A DNA stretch of 64,000 nt. It comes from Apophysomyces variabilis (taxonomy: Eukaryota; Mucoromycota; Mucoromycetes; Mucorales; Mucoraceae). Made by a program: the position numbers and the translations under genes. The notes beneath the pieces were generated by a model. It did no database searches. It had not been told where the DNA came from and saw only the letters and a list, made by a program, of their open reading frames with translations. Position 1 is the first letter of the stretch; the number at the start of each line of letters is the position of its first letter. Location of the stretch: contig MZZL01000138.1 in the NCBI GenBank assembly GCA_002749535.1, positions 568,119 to 632,118 on the forward strand. The letters are read 5' to 3'. This document shows, piece by piece, positions 27,711-39,397 of the stretch.

Positions 27711-29664
27711 TTACTTGTATTCAACCGAGATATTTACCAAAGCATAAACGGAAGCACCAACTAGACCCAATGTCGTAAGGACTTGAGGCAATGCCGAGCT
27801 GGCTCCATTCTCGGGTTTCTTGTCATTAGCAGCCTCGACCTTGCCGTCCTCAGGCTTCTTGTCATTGCTAGCTGTGGCAGTTGGTTTCGCGGGTTCTTTG
27901 GGCTTGGTGGTAGGGGTAGTCTTGTTTTGAGTAGGGGGAAAGACAGGCTCAGTTGTGATCTTCACATTGTAAAGCTCAGCAACGGCTTGGGACTTGGCAA
28001 TGATGTACTCAATTAGACCCCAACCTGCGCCGCCACCGTTTTGGTTGGGTGCATCAACAGCCTTCCAAAGGTTTTCTGTGGTCTGCTCAAAAGTCCAGCC
28101 ATAGTTAATACCGGGAGAGCGTTGCTTGATTTCGCTATCCCACTTGAGATCGGGCAAGATAAATTCATGATAGGCCAAGACACGGTTGGTAAGAGTAAAG
28201 TTATTGAAAAGGACCGAGACTGTATCCTTGAGATATTTTTCAAACTTTTCTTTCTGTTTGGGGTTTTCAAGAACGCGGTTGATCATGACTGCGTCAGGAT
28301 ATCTTGCAGGATAGTCTTCATAGCGGATCTTGATGAAATCACGGCCTTCAGGGACATCGAGATTGACTCCGAATGTGCCATCGTAATCCTGGCCAATGTA
28401 GTACCATTTGTTGTTTTCGGTAGGATCGCGGTAAGCGCCAAGGTTGGAAGTATACATCCAGTAACCGTCCCAATCGGCTGTCAAATATTCCATCACCATG
28501 AATCGAAGGAACTGATCCATGTCAAACTGCTTTTCAAAAGCTTCGATCTGCTTATCGTCTTTGACATCTGTCTCAGCCCAAGCCTTTGTGAGAGGTCGCA
28601 AAGCGGACCAATCTTCGGGCGAATCAGGGTTAGGCTTCCACGACCAGTAGACTTCATCACCCTCGGAATATTTGAACGAGGCGCCGGTAGCACCATCGTA
28701 GAGAGGACCCATCTTTTCGGGAGGATGACCGTCGTAGAACATGGCGCGGATGAAAGAATACTCTTGGGTATCATCAAGCATATTAAAGATGCCGTATCCT
28801 TCGCCGTTGATAAACAGACGGACCATATTTGCACGGTTGGCATAAGTACCCATGGCACGCAAAATATCGGCATAAAGCTTTTCGCGCATTTGAGTGGGAT
28901 CCATGTGTTGGTGGCGAATCTTAAAGTAATTGCGTTTGCCCAGGTATTTGCCTTCTGGCAGGGTCCACTTCCAGCTTTGTTTGGCGGTGTTCTTTTTTCC
29001 TCCCGGGCGGTGAATACCGAACTGTGTGCTTTCGAATGTGTCGACTGTATCGGGACCGATAAACGTAAATTTAACGGGGAACATAGGAGCTTTCTTTGTT
29101 GGATTAGCGATAAATGCATCGAGCTCCTCCTTGCTGCCAGTCATGAAGACTGACGGGATATAGTTTGTGTCCCACATGGCGACATCAGGTCCATCTCCGC
29201 GTGTCCATTGAGGCTAAGAAAGAAATTTTATGTTTAGTCTACTTCACAAAACCCCGGTTTACACCTACGTTTTCTTTGATTGGCCATGGTAATTCTGGGA
29301 TATTAGCATAAGTTACGGGTCGTTCGAAAAAGTCATTGCGAGTTGCGTTACGACCAGCTTCCAACTTGCGATCGAATTCTTCTGTTTTGCCATTCACGAC
29401 ATACTAAGCATACAGTTGGGAATCCATGAGATAACAGGGGTAATTGCAATAATAGAGTACCTTGTAAACGCCATTGTCGGCGAGATCAGCCTTTCCAACG
29501 AAATAAGGCACATCGGCATCGGGAGCGTTAAGTTTGGTACTTTGGCCGTTGATGGAAACTTGTACGTCGCCTGTTGCGCCAGGGGCAATGACTCTGAATT
29601 CAACGGTAGCTGCGTTTACTGCTGCAAGAAATGAGAGGGCGATCAGTGCGAGCGAATGCTTCAT
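27711..29664 (-). CDS. CotH-family spore-coat-like surface protein, predicted GPI-anchored
   Basis: CotH proteins are protein-kinase-like surface proteins expanded in Mucorales, where some act as host-cell ligands; bacterial CotH phosphorylates spore coat proteins. Exons 5' to 3': 29461..29664, 29269..29403, 27711..29213 (1842 nt, 613 aa). Residues 1-18 form a signal peptide (KHSLALIALSFLAAVNA). A beta-rich N-terminal region is followed by the CotH kinase-like domain: GIHRPGGKKNTAKQSWK, FKIRHQHMDPTQMREKL, NGEGYGIFNML, SNLGAYRDPTENNKWYYI and GQDYDGTFG, the last containing the Asp pair expected near the metal site. A Pro/Thr/Lys-rich stalk with a repeated NDKKPE(D/N)G unit precedes a hydrophobic tail (VLTTLGLVGASVYALV) suited to GPI attachment. 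The segment GAYRDPTENNK is similar to the surface region described for invasin-type CotH proteins, but ligand function is not shown by sequence alone. Confidence 0.94.
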
Positions 29665-29699
29665 GATCTAGGTAGAAGAAGGTGGTGTCGTTGTACGAA

Positions 29700-31190
29700 A
29701 AAGGGAAAGTATGAAAAGGAGAGAAAAAGACAGTTCGCCATGGTGCAGTACTGTCTTATATAAGTTATTTTTTTCGCGGAGAACTATCGTTAAGGTTTTA
29801 CGAAGCGCAATGAAGTGATAGTTCGGAGTGGAGGTTGGTTATGTGCATTCTTATTGCCCGCTATGGGATTCGTACATTTGACCACACGTGCCATTCTGTT
29901 GTTTCCCAGGTTCTTACAGAAATCTCATTGTTCGTGTGTACAGACCTTACAAAAATAACTATCTTCCGCTCTTTCCATTTTTCTTTTTATAGATTACGTG
30001 GTACAAAACCCGCACAAGCCAGAAAAACAATACCGAATAGGGAATATTGCTCAAAACAACAGAAATTCGCGGAATCAAAAGTGCTTAAACGGAAGAAAGC
30101 CGTTTCCTCTTTGTCAATACTACATCGTATGATTTACAGGTGATTATCAACAAAAAACTGCTCAATGTCTCTTAACTCATTATTCTTCCTTGATGGATTG
30201 CGCAGACATGTCACGGTAACAGGTTGACTGTTGACAACGTCCCCCCTTGAATACGTATCGGATGAACGGCAGTCAAATCTATATCAGACCTATCCAATTA
30301 CACTCAGTCAATGACTAGCTGCGCTGAAAAAGAGACAGAAATATTGAATCTCCGAACCGAGGTTGGTTCTCTGTTCCTTCAGAATTTTCCAAGAGGTACC
30401 CATCAAACAGAACGTTTTCAACTGAAATAAAACAGGATCTTTTTTTTTTTGGAGACTCTACTTGCTAAAAATACTTGTGTCTATTCATATCGAACTATAC
30501 CATTCCTATGTCACTGTAAGTTTTGCTAACTACCGATTACACTTGACCTGTGAGAGGGTTCTCAGGCAAAGTACGACAGCTTAGCTTTGTTTCGTGAATA
30601 CAAGCGTACTGTTTATTGAGGAATTCCGGTAGTGCATGACCTGAAAAGTTCCGCTCGCGATGGCCATGGCGGTCTTCATGTCTTGTTCTGTGTAATCGTG
30701 CCGTTGGTTTATCACAAAACAGTGGGATTCACACACCAAGAAGAGCCATTCGCTGCTACCCGAACGAACCTTGTCACGGACTTTTTATGACAGCCTTAGG
30801 TCTGATGACCTATCGAAAAACAAACCTACATAGTGTGGGAGGGACAATGCTCGTCTGTAATTGGCAACGGGCTATAACGTCGATGACGTTGTCTGATCTG
30901 TCTACTGCCTTAGCAACTTCTCTACTTGAAACGGCTGCCTGTGCATCTTCCTTGGTTACTGATTCAAAACACCGCTACTGCACATCTTTCGGATGTGCCA
31001 ACTATGAATCGACTATCTGCTGCACCGAGCCGATTGTAAGCTTGGATCGTCCGAAACTCCCTGATATTTTTCTCCTTGTAGGCTCAATGTGAAACAGACA
31101 ACACGCGTGAAATTTTTTCTTGAACACCTTTCTACCTATGTCGCTCTTAATTTCGAATATGAGGCAAGCTTACATACTGAGAAGGTAACC
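29700..31190. other. Region upstream of the CotH gene, mostly without recognisable genes
   Basis: The first few hundred bases should include the CotH promoter. A weak ORF at 30,787-31,092 (+) has no recognised domain. At 30,353-30,380 the near-palindromic words GAACCGAGGTTGGTTCT recur in a similar form in the GAACCG-rich array next to the hAT transposase at 63.4 kb. Confidence 0.4.
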
Positions 31191-31199
31191 TCGTATAGT

Positions 31200-31640
31200 G
31201 AGATTTCAACGGTGACATGGGATTTGCATCAACAGAGACGATCATATTGTGTTCCCTTGAGACGATATCATTGCAAGCAATGATGTCTTCATTCATTACA
31301 TTGGCCTTGTTCAGAAAGGTAGAGCAATCGTGTTTGACACATCATGCCACACCGTTTCTTTGTCTATTCCGTTTGCCGATAGTTCGATGGTTTTGCAACA
31401 GCATATGCTTCGGGCACCAGTAGCAGGTCTTACTTGTACTAAACTCATTGACCATGATAACAGGTCCATTTCTTCATTCTTACACTCTGGGCCGCTTGCT
31501 CCCTCGGCGAGCATGATCTGTTATTCTCTAGTTGGTTTCTTGCCAATGATCATAGAAGTGGATAGCTCTCTCTTGAAAACCTTCAGGCCGGAAAAGCGGT
31601 CGCTCATAGTAGGAACTTTCATATGGATAAGTTGGTAGGA
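31200..31640 (-). pseudogene. Fanzor (TnpB-like) nuclease, C-terminal remnant with both visible catalytic acids kept
   Basis: On the minus strand the frame reads VIMVNEFSTSKTCYWC (about 31,423-31,463), then KRNRQRNGVA, an in-frame TGA, CVKHDC, and NVMNEDIIACNDI (about 31,261-31,296). NEF(S)TSKTCxxC is the RuvC-II plus first Cys pair, CVKHDC the second Cys pair and NxDxxAxxNI-like the RuvC-III motif of TnpB/Fanzor proteins. Glu of RuvC-II and Asp of RuvC-III are both present. Upstream, SDRFSGLKVFKRELS in another frame resembles the preceding KGxxxxPxKxFKRELS block. The stop and the frame change mark it as a relic. Confidence 0.6.
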
Positions 31641-32572
31641 TATTTTTTCCCTCAGACGGCAAAGAATTAAGGTCTCAGACAGCGGGACCTTACCAAACAG
31701 AAAACGGAACCGGACAAAATAAGCATTTCAGTATGACGTCTTCCATTATACTTAGTCTCTTAAATGTCCATTGATATATGCTGCTTCTATTCAGTGATCT
31801 TTCATTTGAAGAAATATTTTCATAATTTCCAGACGTTTTAACAGAAAGAAAATATAGCCAAAGAAGGAATAACAGAAAAAAGCAATGAGCCTAAATTATT
31901 TTTCGAGATATATCCGTATCCACTCGGAGGTTTATCAGTTTACCTAAAAGCACTAGCTACACGAATCGAACTTCGGACATGTTACAGGTTGAAGGTGTAT
32001 CTCGGAAGGAATTATGTTCGAGTCTCAACCATCTGATGAGAAGACAGACAAAGAAAAATAGCAAGCATTATTTGGATTAATTCACAACAGCTTCTGCAGA
32101 AGAAATCGGCACATGAATAACCAAGACCGGCAATCTTTGGTTGTTGTGATCAACGTATTACTCTGCTGGCATGCGTCACAGAAAGTAACCAGTTAGCCAA
32201 GTTCGTTTGTTGCATCGACGATAACAGTCGGTTCATGCCACAATCAATACGTTCTCTTATGGTTTCTGTTTATCTTTTGTAGGTAGCAAAAACTCCTGTT
32301 CCGTTTCGTGTTTTTGATCACATAGCATTCTTATATGAAATACCGTCGTAGCTAGCGTGCATGTTTTTATATATATGAAGTTTCAAATTTGTTATTAAGA
32401 GTAGTGAGAAACCAATTGCGTTTGGGAACATAGCATCTTAAATGCCTTGTTGCAGCGTGGTAACTGTGAGTTCTTCGCCCAACCACATCAGCAAATTTGC
32501 CTGTGACGGAATTCGGAAGTTCAAAAGGGCGAGGTGTAGGAGGTTCACAACCTTTTACCACTAAGCACGCAC

Positions 32573-33862
32573 ATGGATCGCAGAACACGGACATCTCGTT
32601 CAGCTACGCTCGAGGATACCAATGAAGAACTGTCATTGTGGAAACAGATTTGCACCTCGTTATACAAGCTGGAACAAATACAGAGACAAACGGAATCCGT
32701 ACTAAATAGTATCAACAAGCACCATTTAGCACTTAATTTCGACGAAGGTTAACATCATTGATTATGATTGCCGCTTTGAGATTGATATAATTCGTCAGGA
32801 ATTCCGTTATCTATTTCGCAACGACTCAAGGATTATTATCGTAGTGGCATCGACCTGTCAACTAACGAAGTGAGGTAAAACGAATTTATCAATGAATAAG
32901 GCGGACTTCAAGAAGCACGCAAGTTAATATCAGTAACAAAGGACAATTACGGATATAATTGAAAAAGTCCATGTCTTAATAGCATTACGGAATGCTCCCG
33001 AGTACAATAACGGTATAGACGCAAATCACGCAAACGAAAAGGCGTCGCTTTGATCAACCAGGCAACTGATAATGAACACAGTAATAGATTCGAAGCGAAA
33101 AAAGCGAAAACCAGAAGCAGAGGATGCAAAAAGCATGAAGAGAACCAAAACGTAATTGTGTTTGTTTGATTGATATAATATCTGATCTCAATTCGATCAT
33201 AGCAACCATGGTATCATACCTCCAAAGAGTTTTGTAAGTCCGGCCGCAATCTCAGCTATTGTCGAAGTTTGAGTAACGCTCCATGTGCTTTAGGTTGCGG
33301 CAAGGCAGCCCAAACAAAAAGACAAGAATGAAGAATGGATATTAGCAAGGGTGATCGATTACCATGCAGATAAATCAAAGTACGTCTATAGTTTGTTTGC
33401 CTGCAAAGGCACACTAACCTTTTCTATTTCTTTGCAGATACCAGGTAGAAGATGTAGATCAGGATGAATTTGGCAAGAGACAGTAAGTAACTTTGCGGCT
33501 GATAATTGTCCAACAAAGATCTACGTGTCATCTAAACTAATATCTTGAATCTGAGACGATACATGGTGCCACCGCGCAATGTCATAGCCGTGCCTGAACC
33601 AGATGAAGTGCATGAGGCAGAAATAAGCGCAGGAAGTGATGTACTGGCTTTGTATCCTCATACAACCTGCTTCTATAAAGCTACTGTAATTGCGCCGCCC
33701 AGCAAGGTAAGATCAGAATAAGTCACGGAGATAAACTTAACATCGTGGAAGAACAAGGATTCTGGTCACCCTGGTAGTTACAAGGTCCAGTTTGAAGATG
33801 ACAATGACCAAGTCAAATACGTCATGGCAGGGAAAGTTTTGGATATTCCCAAACCGAAATAA
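32573..33862 (+). CDS. SGF29: SGF29-type SAGA subunit with tandem Tudor (SGF29) domain
   Basis: Sgf29 reads H3K4 di/trimethylation for the SAGA/ADA histone acetyltransferase. About nine exons, roughly 270 aa. The N-terminus is helical (LWKQICTSLYKLEQIQ, then RLKDYYRSGIDLS and EKVHVLIALRNAPE), followed by a basic linker DSKRKKRKPEAED. The C-terminal SGF29 domain shows VAARQPKQKDKNEEWILARV, YQVEDVDQDEFG, the loop VIAVPEPDE, then VLALYPHTTCFYKATV with the YPxTTxFYxA signature, and YKVQFEDDND. The last residues are KVLDIPKPK. First exon 32573..32747, last exon 33752..33862; in between 32799..32874, 32942..33001, 33062..33151, 33203..33233 and 33294..33379 are well supported. The border after EFGK near 33,480 is less certain. 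Start is the ATG opening the N-terminal helix. Confidence 0.9.
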
Positions 33863-34508
33863 CTTTGGCAACATTATACATAATTATCGACCAGTGGTCT
33901 TCTCATAATACCTTTGTTTTAAATTATAGACGACGGTATTCTATACACATGATAGGTTCAAGTCTACATCAACATATGCGAGACTACGAGCCTAGACAAA
34001 TAAAAATCGTTATTTAACATGTGCTCTCAGTCTTTTGTTCGTAGCTAACCTAGCATTGCTCAAATTTTCCAAGGCAAGACCAGCCATTGTTAAGGTCTTT
34101 TAAGTGCACAAACCTTATCATCCTAAGCATATATTAGATGGGCGTGGTAATTACCGTGCATTCCAATAACAAAACATGATGGTCAGATGAGTGAACTTGT
34201 GGTGTGCATGTGTAGCAGACAAAGAAATCCCCAAATAAAATGTGCCCAGCATTGATGCGAATTAAGGCAATATGTCCTAATTAAACGTTGTACAGATGAA
34301 GCCTAATTTTGCTAGACTTTAATGCGCGATGTGTTCAGAAAGATATCCTAGCAAGGTTATGATGACGTTTATAGTCAAGGTGAAATTAGCCGGGTCAACA
34401 AGGTAATACACACATAGTGTGCCAAAAGGTGATCATATTCAACGTTAATATCGATTGCCTTCCTAGGTTAGTTGTTTGTAGAGAAGTAATTCGGCAAAAG
34501 CTTGTGGG

Positions 34509-34770
34509 GCAAACCTTTTTTCAAGCGGAACGAATCTTATGGAGCCCGATTGAACGGCAGATACCGTTTTTGGATCAATAGCAAAAGGAAAGGTTTTTGC
34601 CTGAAAAAGCTACACAATACAAAAGCTATTGCCTGCTTATTCAATATCATTATCGTGTATTAAATTGTGCAAGCTATTGATAAATAGAGCTTGGACATGG
34701 AATGATCCGCATTGATAACATCAAGCAAGGTCGATCTACATTTAACCCCATTAGCGGTTGAGTGCTGCAG
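34509..34770 (+). repeat. Left arm of a ~260-bp inverted repeat
   Basis: The sequence from GCAAACCTTTTTTCAAGCGG through GATCCGCATTGATAACATC to a CTGCAG is repeated in reverse complement at 36,270-36,532. About 225 bp (34,512-34,738) match with essentially one mismatch; the inner 30 bp are diverged. Such identity suggests a recent duplication or ongoing homogenisation. Confidence 0.88.
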
Positions 34771-35387
34771 TCTCTCTATAAGTATAATGTAAAGATATCA
34801 GGAGAAATTGACTGAAAGCTGATGATAGACTTACAGATCGAATCCGTGATTCAGTAAACAAAGTGACTAGAACAGATTGCCTAGCCTGGATTAGACACGC
34901 AAAGCCCTTCTTTTCTCATAGTAGGAATAAGGAAATAAATATCGAAGTTAGCATTTACCATTAGATATAACGTCGCAAGGAACTTACACTAGGTCGTCGA
35001 TCCAGCCGATACAGTCATTGAGTTGAGAACAAGAGAAAAATTAATCGAAGCAATTGAATTAAAAAAGAAATAAAGGACATGAATTTATTGCTTATAAAGC
35101 TTGCTGGACAAAAGAATTCCTGCATCGAAATGGCTTCAGACACGCGGGATTAGCCAACACATCTGTTCTTTTGAAAACAGCTATCTTGTTTGCTGAAGTT
35201 AGCAAATCGATGACTACTGTCAATGCACTCATGGTCACTAAAAGCGGGTAGATTGGTTTCCTCGTCTTTCTTTCCGCAAATAGGAATTAGCATACTTGAT
35301 CAGTTCGTAGATATCGTTGTTATTTCTGCTTAAACCAGCAAAATTAATTCATACTAAGCAAACGTTATTTGTGATTGTTGCCAACAC

Positions 35388-35516
35388 ACTATGGGAAGTG
35401 GTTCCTGATGTACTGTTTTTCATTAAGTAAGAAAAAATACATCAGGATTCAGAAATAGCTCAATAGCAACTTATGAAGACCAGAAGGAACCCACACTTCC
35501 CATAGTGACAGTGCGA
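35388..35516. repeat. Short inverted repeat CACTATGGGAAGTG with ~100-bp spacer
   Basis: CACTATGGGAAGTG near 35,388 is matched by its reverse complement CACTTCCCATAGTG near 35,500, with additional imperfect pairing outside (GGTTCC/GGAACC). It looks like a miniature terminal-inverted-repeat element inside the larger inverted-repeat structure. Confidence 0.6.
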
Positions 35517-35552
35517 AAAGATCTCATCATAAAACATATAATCACTTAGGTC

Positions 35553-36185
35553 TTATTTTGCATACATAGAAGATAAAGTACCTTGACTTGTGCCATTGAT
35601 ATCGTTCAAGTCATCTGAAAGAGATTGAGGCCTAGTCATATCTAGGTTTCTGAGTAGTTCATCACTTGACGTTCTAGGGGAAACATAGATCTGCTTGGAA
35701 AGTGAACGAGTTTGGAGTTCTGATATAATGTCCTGCAGTAGCCGTCCTCTGTCACTGTCATTCTCGGGAGTCTTCGATATTCTGGCGTAGCCAACAATAA
35801 GAATCCCACTATCTTCCATTGCTTGTATTTGCTGCTTATGTCTTATCAGGGTCTCGATGATCGACTGCACGATAATTGCTACAAAATTCAACTCATAGTG
35901 AGAAATTATAAGAACACTAAAATTCTTATATGATTGTACCATGATATTTTGGTAAAGTTGTATATAAAAGGAGCTTTCTGATACGTTTTTGGTTTTCCGA
36001 GTCTCGCGCCATGTTGAGCTTGATATGAAGGAATGCTGCATTTTTACGGTTACACCAGTTTGAAAGTCTCCAGGGATGTTTTTGGCGTCCATTACATGTT
36101 TTGCAAGAATTAATTGGATGTCTTCCGTTGACAGAACCTGCTCCTTGTGAAGCGCGTCATTGTATGGCTTAAATGGCAAAAGCAC
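35553..36185 (-). CDS. Uncharacterised ORF with possible serine-recombinase-like segment
   Basis: The open frame runs about 210 codons, with the first ATG near 36,092; an upstream or spliced start is possible. The N-terminal half is not recognised. The C-terminal half contains ILIVGYARISK followed by RGRLLQDIISELQTRSL and KQIYVSP. GYARIS resembles the YxRxS motif holding the nucleophilic Ser of small serine recombinases (resolvase and IS607 TnpA N-terminal domains), but the flanking spacing is not typical, so this is a suggestion only. The frame reads through a stretch (VQSYKNFSVLIISHYELNF) that could be an unspliced intron. It lies wholly between the two arms of the 34.5/36.5 kb inverted repeat, which supports a link with a mobile element. 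Confidence 0.4.
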   Translation of the reverse strand: MLLPFKPYNDALHKEQVLSTEDIQLILAKHVMDAKNIPGDFQTGVTVKMQHSFISSSTWRETRKTKNVSESSFYIQLYQNIMVQSYKNFSVLIISHYELNFVAIIVQSIIETLIRHKQQIQAMEDSGILIVGYARISKTPENDSDRGRLLQDIISELQTRSLSKQIYVSPRTSSDELLRNLDMTRPQSLSDDLNDINGTSQGTLSSMYAK

Positions 36186-36269
36186 ATCATTTAGAAACTG
36201 GAGGATCTATTCATGGTTTGCCAAGTTGTGCTCACTGCTGCTCTGTCGCTGGCCTTCAGTATATAACAC

Positions 36270-36532
36270 TGCAGCAATTAACCATGGGTTTAAACTGAGA
36301 TCGACCTTGCTTGATGTTATCAATGCGGATCATTCCATGTCCAAGCTCTATTTATCAATAGCTTGCACAATTTAATACACGATAATGATATTGAATAAGC
36401 AGGCAATAGCTTTTGTATTGTGTAGCTTTTTCAGGCAAAAACTTTTCCTTTTGCTATTGATCCAAAAACGGTATCTGCCGTTCAATCGGGCTCCATAAGA
36501 TTCGTTCCGCTTGAAAAAAGGTTTTGCCCGAA
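36270..36532 (-). repeat. Right arm of the ~260-bp inverted repeat
   Basis: Reverse-complement partner of 34,509-34,770. A short minus-strand frame through it ends AERILWSPIERQIPFLDQ; the same residues could be read in plus orientation in the left arm. Sequence outside the arms (beyond 36,535 and before 34,505) is unrelated between the two sides, which places the outer border of the repeat there. Confidence 0.88.
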
Positions 36533-37218
36533 TCAATTTTGTTGCGTCCAACGTACAATATACTTAAAAAACCTCCAGGGGCTAAAATCGACTCATACGC
36601 CAATATTGTGGAATATACCATTCGCATCTTAATCATTACATACATTATATATGACTGTTCGTCCTGTCTACTTCCCTAAGGTACCATATTGAGCCAAGAA
36701 TTTAAGATACGTAAAAGCACGAAGGTACTTGTCATTTGAGCCATAATCTGTGTTCCGCAAAGAACGCAGTGACCATGCCATGGTTATAGTAAATATCTTT
36801 TTCCCTCATTGTCATACTTCTATTTCATGATATAAGGGTGAAAGTCTTGCGAACAACAAAGAAAAAAGAAAGATCAGGTGCAGATGTGCTGGTTTGATTT
36901 GTCTTCCAATACAAGGTTAGTCTGATGTGATTGGATGATTAGTGAAGTGACTTCACAGTTATTCCTATTTTTGGGTATCCGTATTTTTTTTTTCTGAGGG
37001 TGCGGATGGGATTGAAGCGACAGAGCGAAAATCCCCGTTCTCCAAGGTTTTAGTTTTTACCTCTTTTATTCTTTGTTTGACCGTTTGTCGACCAAACAGC
37101 AACGCGATCATACTGAATTAAGATTACATTTATCCCACATTCCTTTCCTTACGATCGACTATTTTGTCTTGACGCCCCGGTTCAGTCTACACAATAACGC
37201 GACAACCCGAAATTCACT

Positions 37219-39397
37219 ATGACACTCACTAGTGAAGAAGTTAACATCATCGTATATAAATATCTACAAGAGTCCGGTGAGATTCAGTATGAGAAAGAAG
37301 ATACCATGGAGCTAAAGCGCTAGCATCTGTAGGATTTCGCCATTCGTCCTTCGCGTTTCAATATGAAAGTCAAGTGCAGAAATCAACCTATCGTGATGCT
37401 GAAATACAACCCGGAATGCTCATCAACGTTATTCACAAGGGACTGCAGTTTATGGAGATCGAAGCACACATGAACGAGGTATTGTTAAAGACCTTTTGTA
37501 TCATGTGACGCTCAATGTACCTCCGCCGAACCTAGGATGGTGAACTTTTAGAATGTAGCGTCCCTTTCTCATTGCTGGAACAACATCATTGCGATCTCAC
37601 GGGCCGAATTTTGAACGACCCTTCCGATATTCACATGTCTAGTGTCGATGCATCCCCCAACCCCGGCATAAAGCGACAAAGAAGAGAAGAAAAGAAGGCA
37701 CAGAAAGAACGAGAAAAGAGGCCGAGGAAGGATGCCGACGAAATGGATGTCATCGATACGACGGAGCCTGCAGCACAAACGTCCACAGCTGGCCTGGGCG
37801 CTGCATCAGTCAATGGTCACACTGTGAGAGAGGAATCCGGCGATGGTAAAGAGAAAAATGGCTCATCCGACCGTTGAAAACTGAAAAGGGTTCGCATTTA
37901 GTTGTTATGGCTGAAAACGCTACAGATCAGGAGATTAGAAGGCCACGGACCGTTATAGACCCAAGCGATGTGATTATCCTGGAAAGACATCAAAACGAAG
38001 TATTTTCATGCTCTTGGAATCCAGTCATTCCTAATTTATTAGCATCAGGGTAAGTCTTCATGTCTATACTGGAATAAGGAAACATAATCCCTTTAAACTG
38101 GGCATATATAGATCTGGAGATGCAACAACCCGACTTTGGAAAGTGCCGGAACACAATGAAGAACTCACCGAACCCATTGTACTAAATCACTTGCCGAATT
38201 TGAACGATAACAAAGACGTTACAACTCTGGACTGGAACGTAAGCAGGAAAATTAAGCTAGAAAAAACGAGATATCTCACGTCTAAACCACTTTTTTAGCC
38301 GCAAGGTACATTATTAGCCACAGGATCTTACGACGGACAAGCACGAATTTGGACACAAAAAGGTAAGAGGTGAAGGGATGGGACGGAATAACCTTTTCAC
38401 ATTCAACATAGGACAACTGAGATTTGTCATGGCTCAGCATCGTGGACCGATTTTCTCTTTAAAATGGAATATGAAGGGCGATCTCGTGCTTAGCGGCAGT
38501 GCTGATACCACTACCGTTGTTTGGGACCCGGAAACTGGTGAGATGAAGCAACAGTTTGAGTTACATAGCCGTAAGTGATACCGTAGATTGCTTGAACCAT
38601 CATACTCAAGGTTACATTTCAGTAGCAATCCTGGATGTTGATTGGATGGATAATACCACTTTCGCTTCTTGCTCGTCAGATCGGACGATTTACGTTTGCC
38701 GTGTCGGATCGCCCAAGCCATTAAAGAAGTGGGTTGGCCATGAAGTAAGCATAATTATCGTTTATGTTTAGTCGGCGGGGTCTAAAGAGAATGCGTTTAG
38801 GACGAGGTAAACGCTGTTCGCTGGGATCCAAGTGGTCAGTACCTAGCTTCTTGTTCGGATGACATGACTACCAAGATTTGGTCCCTTTCATCCGATCAAC
38901 CTGTTCAAGAGATCAAAGGCCACAGGCTGCAGATCTATACTCTACAATGGGCACCATGCTCACAGCGTGATGATTCTGCGCCACGGATACTTGCCACAGC
39001 TAGTTTTGATGCAACCGTACGTCTGTGGGATGCTCTAAACGGCACATGTCTGCAAGTGCTGAAAAATCACAACGAAGCGGTTTATTCCATATCATTTAGC
39101 CCAGATGCTCGCTTGCTGGCAACAGGAAGTTTTGATGAAGTACTGAACGTGTGGGACGTTAAGGTAAAACGATGTGATCTCTCGATTCAGTAGCTTACTT
39201 GGGGGAATTGTAGGATGGTACTTTGCAGAAGACGTTCAAAGCCAATGGCGGCATCTTTGAAGTTCATTTCAACAAGAATGGAGATAAACTCGCAGCATGT
39301 ACATCCAATAAACAGGTAAGTGCAGTGGCGGATAATAGTTCGATGTTGTGATAACCTGATTATTGCGTAGGTTGTGATCTTGGATATGAAGTCATGA
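37219..39397 (+). CDS. TBL1: TBL1/TBLR1 (Sif2)-type LisH-WD40 corepressor subunit
   Basis: TBL1/TBLR1 and yeast Sif2 are scaffold subunits of histone deacetylase complexes (NCoR/SMRT and Set3C). Exons: 37219..37276, 37333..37478, 37536..37845, 37902..38049, 38112..38238, 38299..38362, 38412..38570, 38623..38744, 38801..39163, 39214..39315, 39371..39397 (1626 nt, 541 aa). The N-terminal LisH reads EEVNIIVYKYLQESGF with the following F-box-like helix (GMLINVIHKGLQFMEIEA). A basic/acidic linker contains KKAQKEREKRPRKD. The C-terminus forms a WD40 propeller with GSGDATTRLW, ATGSYDGQARIW, SGSADTTTVVWD, SCSDDMTTKIW, ATASFDATVRLWD and ATGSFDEVLNVWD. The order and spacing match the family. Start is the ATG immediately before LTSEEV. 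Confidence 0.94.

Noticed and set aside
28041..29153. A 370-codon open frame on the plus strand, antisense to the CotH gene
   Set aside because: It is the mirror of the strongly biased CotH coding exon and has no domain of its own; the minus-strand frame has a signal peptide, family motifs and consistent splicing.
31970..32045. tRNA-like word GTTCGATTC / GTTCGAGTC on either strand
   Set aside because: The flanking stems of a T-arm and acceptor arm do not pair, and no anticodon arm could be drawn.
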